Shown here piece after piece: positions 60,598 to 64,000 of a stretch of 64,000 nt of DNA. Within the stretch, counting starts at the first letter, position 1; every line of letters starts with the position of its first letter. Position numbers and translations under genes: made by a program. Under the pieces are notes generated by a model. The model did not search any database, was not told the DNA's origin, and was given only the letters and a program-made list of their open reading frames with translations. Origin of the DNA: Lysinibacillus irui (lineage in GTDB: Bacteria > Bacillota > Bacilli > Bacillales_A > Planococcaceae); assembly GCF_028877475.1 (NCBI RefSeq), contig NZ_CP113527.1, forward strand, positions 4,209,501-4,273,500, read 5' to 3'.

Positions 60598-60780
60598 TTA
60601 AATTTCTTTTACAGTAACTAAGTGAGCTACTTTATCAAGCATACCGCGAGTAGCTGCGTTATCAGCTTTCTCTACAGTTTGGTGTAATTTACGTAAACCT
60701 AAAGCTTCAACAGTTTTGCGTTGTGCAGGTTTAGTACCAATCACAGATTTAGTAAGGGTGATTTCTAATTTGTTAGCCAT
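60598..60780 (-). CDS. rpmD: 50S ribosomal protein L30
   Basis: 60 residues; [32 protein letters not shown]. Between rpsE and rplO. Confidence 0.98.
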   Translation of the reverse strand: MANKLEITLTKSVIGTKPAQRKTVEALGLRKLHQTVEKADNAATRGMLDKVAHLVTVKEI

Positions 60781-60793
60781 TATCTTTCCCCCC

Positions 60794-61297
60794 TTATCCT
60801 AATAGTTCTTCCACTGATTTACCACGTAATTTAGCTACGTCCTCTACGCGTTTTAATTCAGTTAAACCTTGAATTGTAGCACGCACCATGTTAATTGGTG
60901 TGTTAGATCCAAGTGATTTTGAAAGAATATCAGTAATACCAGCAAGTTCTAGTACGGCACGTACTGGACCACCAGCGATAACTCCTGTACCAGGAGCAGC
61001 AGGTTTGATTAGGATTTCTCCTGCACCAAAGCGACCTTGCACTAAGTGTGGAGTTGTTCCACCTACGCGTGGCACTTCGATTAAGTTTTTCTTCGCATCT
61101 TCAACAGCTTTGCGGATAGCATCTGGCACCTCTTGAGCTTTACCAGTACCGAAACCAACATGACCGTTTCTATCGCCAACTACAACTAATGCTGTGAAGC
61201 GGAAGCGACGTCCACCTTTAACAACTTTAGCAACACGGTTAATAGTAACTACGCGTTCTTCAAGTTCTCCAAGTTTGTTTGCGTCAATACGACTCAT
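60794..61297 (-). CDS. rpsE: 30S ribosomal protein S5
   Basis: 167 residues; [47 protein letters not shown] and the [13 protein letters not shown] end ([14 protein letters not shown]). AGGAGGGA precedes the ATG. Confidence 0.98.
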   Translation of the reverse strand: MSRIDANKLGELEERVVTINRVAKVVKGGRRFRFTALVVVGDRNGHVGFGTGKAQEVPDAIRKAVEDAKKNLIEVPRVGGTTPHLVQGRFGAGEILIKPAAPGTGVIAGGPVRAVLELAGITDILSKSLGSNTPINMVRATIQGLTELKRVEDVAKLRGKSVEELLG

Positions 61298-61318
61298 GAA
61301 ATGTGTCCCTCCTTCTTA

Positions 61319-61678
61319 TTAAAATTCTAAACCGTTCTCACGTGCAGCTTCAGCTAAAGCTTTAACGCGTCCATGATATAAGTAACCACCACGGTCAAAT
61401 ACTACAGCAGTAATATTTTTTTCCGTAGCGCGTTTTGCGATTGTTTCACCGACTTTAGTTGCTGCGTCAACATTGCTACCAGCACCTTCGAAACCTTTTT
61501 CTTGAGAAGATGCGCTAACAATTGTTACGCCTGCTACGTCATCGATAAGTTGCGCGTAAATGTTCTTGTTAGAACGGAATACGTTTAAGCGTGGACGCTC
61601 AGCAGTACCCGAAATTTTAGAACGTACACGAGCATGACGTTTTTTACGAACCTGATTTTTATCTTGTTTCGTAATCAC
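61319..61678 (-). CDS. rplR: 50S ribosomal protein L18
   Basis: 119 residues. GTG 61687 is in frame but AAAGGAG abuts it; GTG 61678 is 8 nt from that site and begins [19 protein letters not shown], as in relatives. Binds 5S rRNA. Confidence 0.96.
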   Translation of the reverse strand: MITKQDKNQVRKKRHARVRSKISGTAERPRLNVFRSNKNIYAQLIDDVAGVTIVSASSQEKGFEGAGSNVDAATKVGETIAKRATEKNITAVVFDRGGYLYHGRVKALAEAARENGLEF

Positions 61679-61710
61679 AAGGGTCACTCCTTTCTAATGC
61701 TTAAGCAGCA

Positions 61711-62250
61711 TTATTTACCTGTTTTACCTTCTTTACGACGTACATATTCGCCTTCATAACGAATACCTTTACCTTTATAAGGCTCTGGTGGACGAACGTC
61801 ACGGATGTTAGATGCAAGAGCACCAACGCGTTCTTTGCTGATACCTTTTACGATGATTTTAGTGTTAGAAGGAACTTCAATTTCAAGACCATCTTCAGGT
61901 GTGAACTCTACTGGATGAGAGTAACCAACGTTAAGTACAAGTTTTTTACCTTGTAATTGCGCACGGTAACCAACACCGATAAGTTCTAAAGCTTTTTCGA
62001 AACCTGCAGAAACACCAGTAACCATGTTCGCAAGAAGCGCACGAGTAGTACCGTGGTTTGTGCGGTGTTCTTTTGATTCAGAAGGACGAGATACAGTGAT
62101 TACGTTACCTTCTTGCTCAATTTTCATATCTTGGTGGAAAGAACGAACAAGTTCGCCTTTAGGACCTTTAACAGTAACAGTGTTGTTTGCATCAACAGTA
62201 ACAGTTACGTTAGCAGGTACCTCGATAATTTTTTTACCTACACGAGACAT
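61711..62250 (-). CDS. rplF: 50S ribosomal protein L6
   Basis: 179 residues; [17 protein letters not shown] and the C-terminal [27 protein letters not shown]. Confidence 0.98.
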   Translation of the reverse strand: MSRVGKKIIEVPANVTVTVDANNTVTVKGPKGELVRSFHQDMKIEQEGNVITVSRPSESKEHRTNHGTTRALLANMVTGVSAGFEKALELIGVGYRAQLQGKKLVLNVGYSHPVEFTPEDGLEIEVPSNTKIIVKGISKERVGALASNIRDVRPPEPYKGKGIRYEGEYVRRKEGKTGK

Positions 62251-62280
62251 TTAGTTGCACCTCCATTCATTTATTGCTAA

Positions 62281-62679
62281 TTACCAAACGTATGCTAGAA
62301 TTTCTCCGCCAACTTGTTTAGCGCGAGCTTCTTTATCTGTTAATAAACCTTGTGAAGTTGACACTAAAGCGATACCAAGACCGTTCAATACTTTAGGTAC
62401 TTCATTTGTTTTAGCATATACACGTAATCCAGGTTTAGAAATACGTTTTAAGCCAGTGATAACACGCTCGTTATCTTTACCGTATTTTAAGAAGATACGG
62501 ATGATACCTTGTTTGTTGTCTTCCACGTATTCTACGTCACGTACGAAACCTTCACGCTTTAAAATTTCAGCGATCTCTTTTTTCACGTTGGAAGCTGGTA
62601 CTTCTAACTTCTCGTGACGAACCATGTTCGCATTACGAATGCGAGTAAGCATATCTGCAATCGGATCAGTCATTGTCAT
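62281..62679 (-). CDS. rpsH: 30S ribosomal protein S8
   Basis: 132 residues; [28 protein letters not shown] and the C-terminal [20 protein letters not shown]. Starts with ATG 62679; a second ATG two codons later is possible. Confidence 0.98.
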   Translation of the reverse strand: MTMTDPIADMLTRIRNANMVRHEKLEVPASNVKKEIAEILKREGFVRDVEYVEDNKQGIIRIFLKYGKDNERVITGLKRISKPGLRVYAKTNEVPKVLNGLGIALVSTSQGLLTDKEARAKQVGGEILAYVW

Positions 62680-62708
62680 TACATTTACCTCCTTCCCAAA
62701 TTAGGGGA

Positions 62709-62915
<207 letters not shown>

Positions 62916-63455
62916 TTACTTTTGGAACGGCATACCGAATTGTGTCAATAACTCGCGAGCTTCTTCGTCAGAATTCGCTGTCGTTACGATCACGATGTCC
63001 ATACCGCGTACTTTTGAAACTTTATCGTAATCGATTTCTGGGAAAATTAATTGTTCCTTAACACCTAAAGTGTAGTTACCGCGACCATCGAATGCTTTTT
63101 TAGAAACACCACGGAAGTCACGTACACGAGGTAGTGAGATAGAAATTAATTTGTCCAAGAATTCATACATACGCTCACCGCGTAATGTAACTTTAGCACC
63201 GATAGGCATACCTTCACGAAGACGGAAACCTGCGATCGATTTTTTCGCTTTAGTTACTACTGGTTTTTGACCAGTGATAATTGTTAATTCTTCAACAGCT
63301 GCATCTAGCGCTTTTGAGTTTTGAACTGCATCACCAACACCCATGTTGATAACGATTTTCTCAACTTTTGGTAGTTGCATAACTGATTTATATCCAAATT
63401 TGCTCATAAGAGCAGGTGAAACTTCATTTAAATATTTTTCTTTTAGGCGGCTCAT
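62916..63455 (-). CDS. rplE: 50S ribosomal protein L5
   Basis: 179 residues; [38 protein letters not shown] and [21 protein letters not shown]. Follows rplX by 28 bp. Confidence 0.98.
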   Translation of the reverse strand: MSRLKEKYLNEVSPALMSKFGYKSVMQLPKVEKIVINMGVGDAVQNSKALDAAVEELTIITGQKPVVTKAKKSIAGFRLREGMPIGAKVTLRGERMYEFLDKLISISLPRVRDFRGVSKKAFDGRGNYTLGVKEQLIFPEIDYDKVSKVRGMDIVIVTTANSDEEARELLTQFGMPFQK

Positions 63456-63483
63456 GTGTGTACCTCCCTTCTATTTATACTAA

Positions 63484-63792
63484 TTAGTCGATTACTGCAC
63501 CTGATTTTTTTGCTACACGAACTTTTTTACCGTTTTCGATTTTATAACCTACACGAGTCGGCTCGCCAGATTTAGGATCGATTAGCATTACGTTCGAAAC
63601 GTGAATTGCAGCCTCTTGGCTTACAATACCACCTTGTGGATTCAATTGGTTAGGTTTAACGTGTTTTTTCACGATGTTCACACCTTCAACAAGAACGCGA
63701 TCTTGTTTTGGGTAAGCTGCAAGGATTACGCCTTCTTTGCCTTTATCCTTACCAGTGATCACCTTAACCTTGTCACCTTTTTTTACATGCAT
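63484..63792 (-). CDS. rplX: 50S ribosomal protein L24
   Basis: 102 residues with a KOW motif at the start ([20 protein letters not shown]). AGGAGG precedes the ATG. Confidence 0.98.
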   Translation of the reverse strand: MHVKKGDKVKVITGKDKGKEGVILAAYPKQDRVLVEGVNIVKKHVKPNQLNPQGGIVSQEAAIHVSNVMLIDPKSGEPTRVGYKIENGKKVRVAKKSGAVID

Positions 63793-63827
63793 GCTGTCGC
63801 ACCTCCTTGATTGGCACTGTCATGAAA

Positions 63828-64000
63828 TTAAAGAACTTCTGGAGCTAGAGAAACGATTTTCATGAAGTTGCTGTCACGTAGTTCACGTGCAACAGGTCCG
63901 AAAATACGAGTTCCGCGTGGTGATTTATCATCACGAATAATTACACAAGCATTTTCATCAAATTTGATGTACGTGCCGTCTTTACGACGAACGCCTGATT
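63828..64000 (-). CDS. rplN: 50S ribosomal protein L14 (5' part beyond the window)
   Basis: The last 56 codons are visible, reading ..[20 protein letters not shown].. and ending SLAPEVL with TAA at 63830-63828, as in L14. The start lies outside the window. Confidence 0.95.
   Translation of the reverse strand, partial: SGVRRKDGTYIKFDENACVIIRDDKSPRGTRIFGPVARELRDSNFMKIVSLAPEVL

Overview
This window is a chromosomal segment of a low-GC, endospore-forming Firmicute. The gene orders rocF-sigW-rsiW-cdaA-cdaR-glmM-glmS, pdaB-like/kbaA/gerD/salA/cwlD and rpsI-rplM-truA-ecfT-ecfA2-ecfA1-rplQ-rpoA...rplN are those of Bacillus and relatives. Protein and gene-order similarity point to Bacillales, most likely Lysinibacillus or a near neighbour; the complete 16S gene would settle the genus. 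Most genes lie on the minus strand.

Layout. 1-4.2 kb: hexuronate catabolism (SDR oxidoreductase, zinc dehydrogenase, uxuA, kdgA, kdgK) behind one promoter with a 27-bp palindromic operator. 4.4-5.7 kb: two small unlinked genes. 5.9-11.0 kb: citrate uptake (citS/citT two-component system, a TctC-type lipoprotein, the CitM transporter and a cre box). 11.44-26.27 kb: a complete Tn7-like transposon of 14,834 bp. It has tnsABCDE, three TnsB-type repeats at the left end and four at the right, and a perfect 5-bp target duplication (CTCAC), and it sits 21-25 bp beyond the glmS stop codon, the classical attTn7 position. Its cargo is a DNA methyltransferase, an 802-aa protein with two GHKL ATPase domains, a 606-aa protein with an interrupted receiver-like domain, and an 80-aa winged-helix protein. 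26.3-35.3 kb: glmS with its ribozyme, a PfpI-family protein, glmM, cdaR, cdaA, rsiW, sigW, rocF. 35.4-36.2 kb: six tRNAs. 36.4-38.0 kb: an acyl-CoA ligase. 38.1-43.5 kb: one rRNA operon (16S-23S-5S). 43.5-50.2 kb: germination and sporulation genes plus a duplicated-domain lipoprotein, an ankyrin protein and a deaminase. 50.3-64.0 kb: ribosomal protein, RNA polymerase, secretion and ECF-transporter genes.

How they connect. The transposon uses the conserved 3' end of glmS as a safe landing site, and it has separated glmS from its native terminator, which now lies 14.9 kb away at 11.35 kb. Both tnsA and tnsD have their translation starts tied up in inverted repeats, which suggests transposition is held down against read-through from glmS. 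The methyltransferase, dual-ATPase and receiver-like genes form the best candidate for an undescribed system, possibly anti-phage defence carried as Tn7 cargo. Other unexpected signals are a decayed map (methionine aminopeptidase) gene between adk and infA, 86-bp direct repeats flanking the 23S gene, a three-way-junction RNA candidate downstream of rplQ, and a PdaB-like protein lacking the expected catalytic motif.
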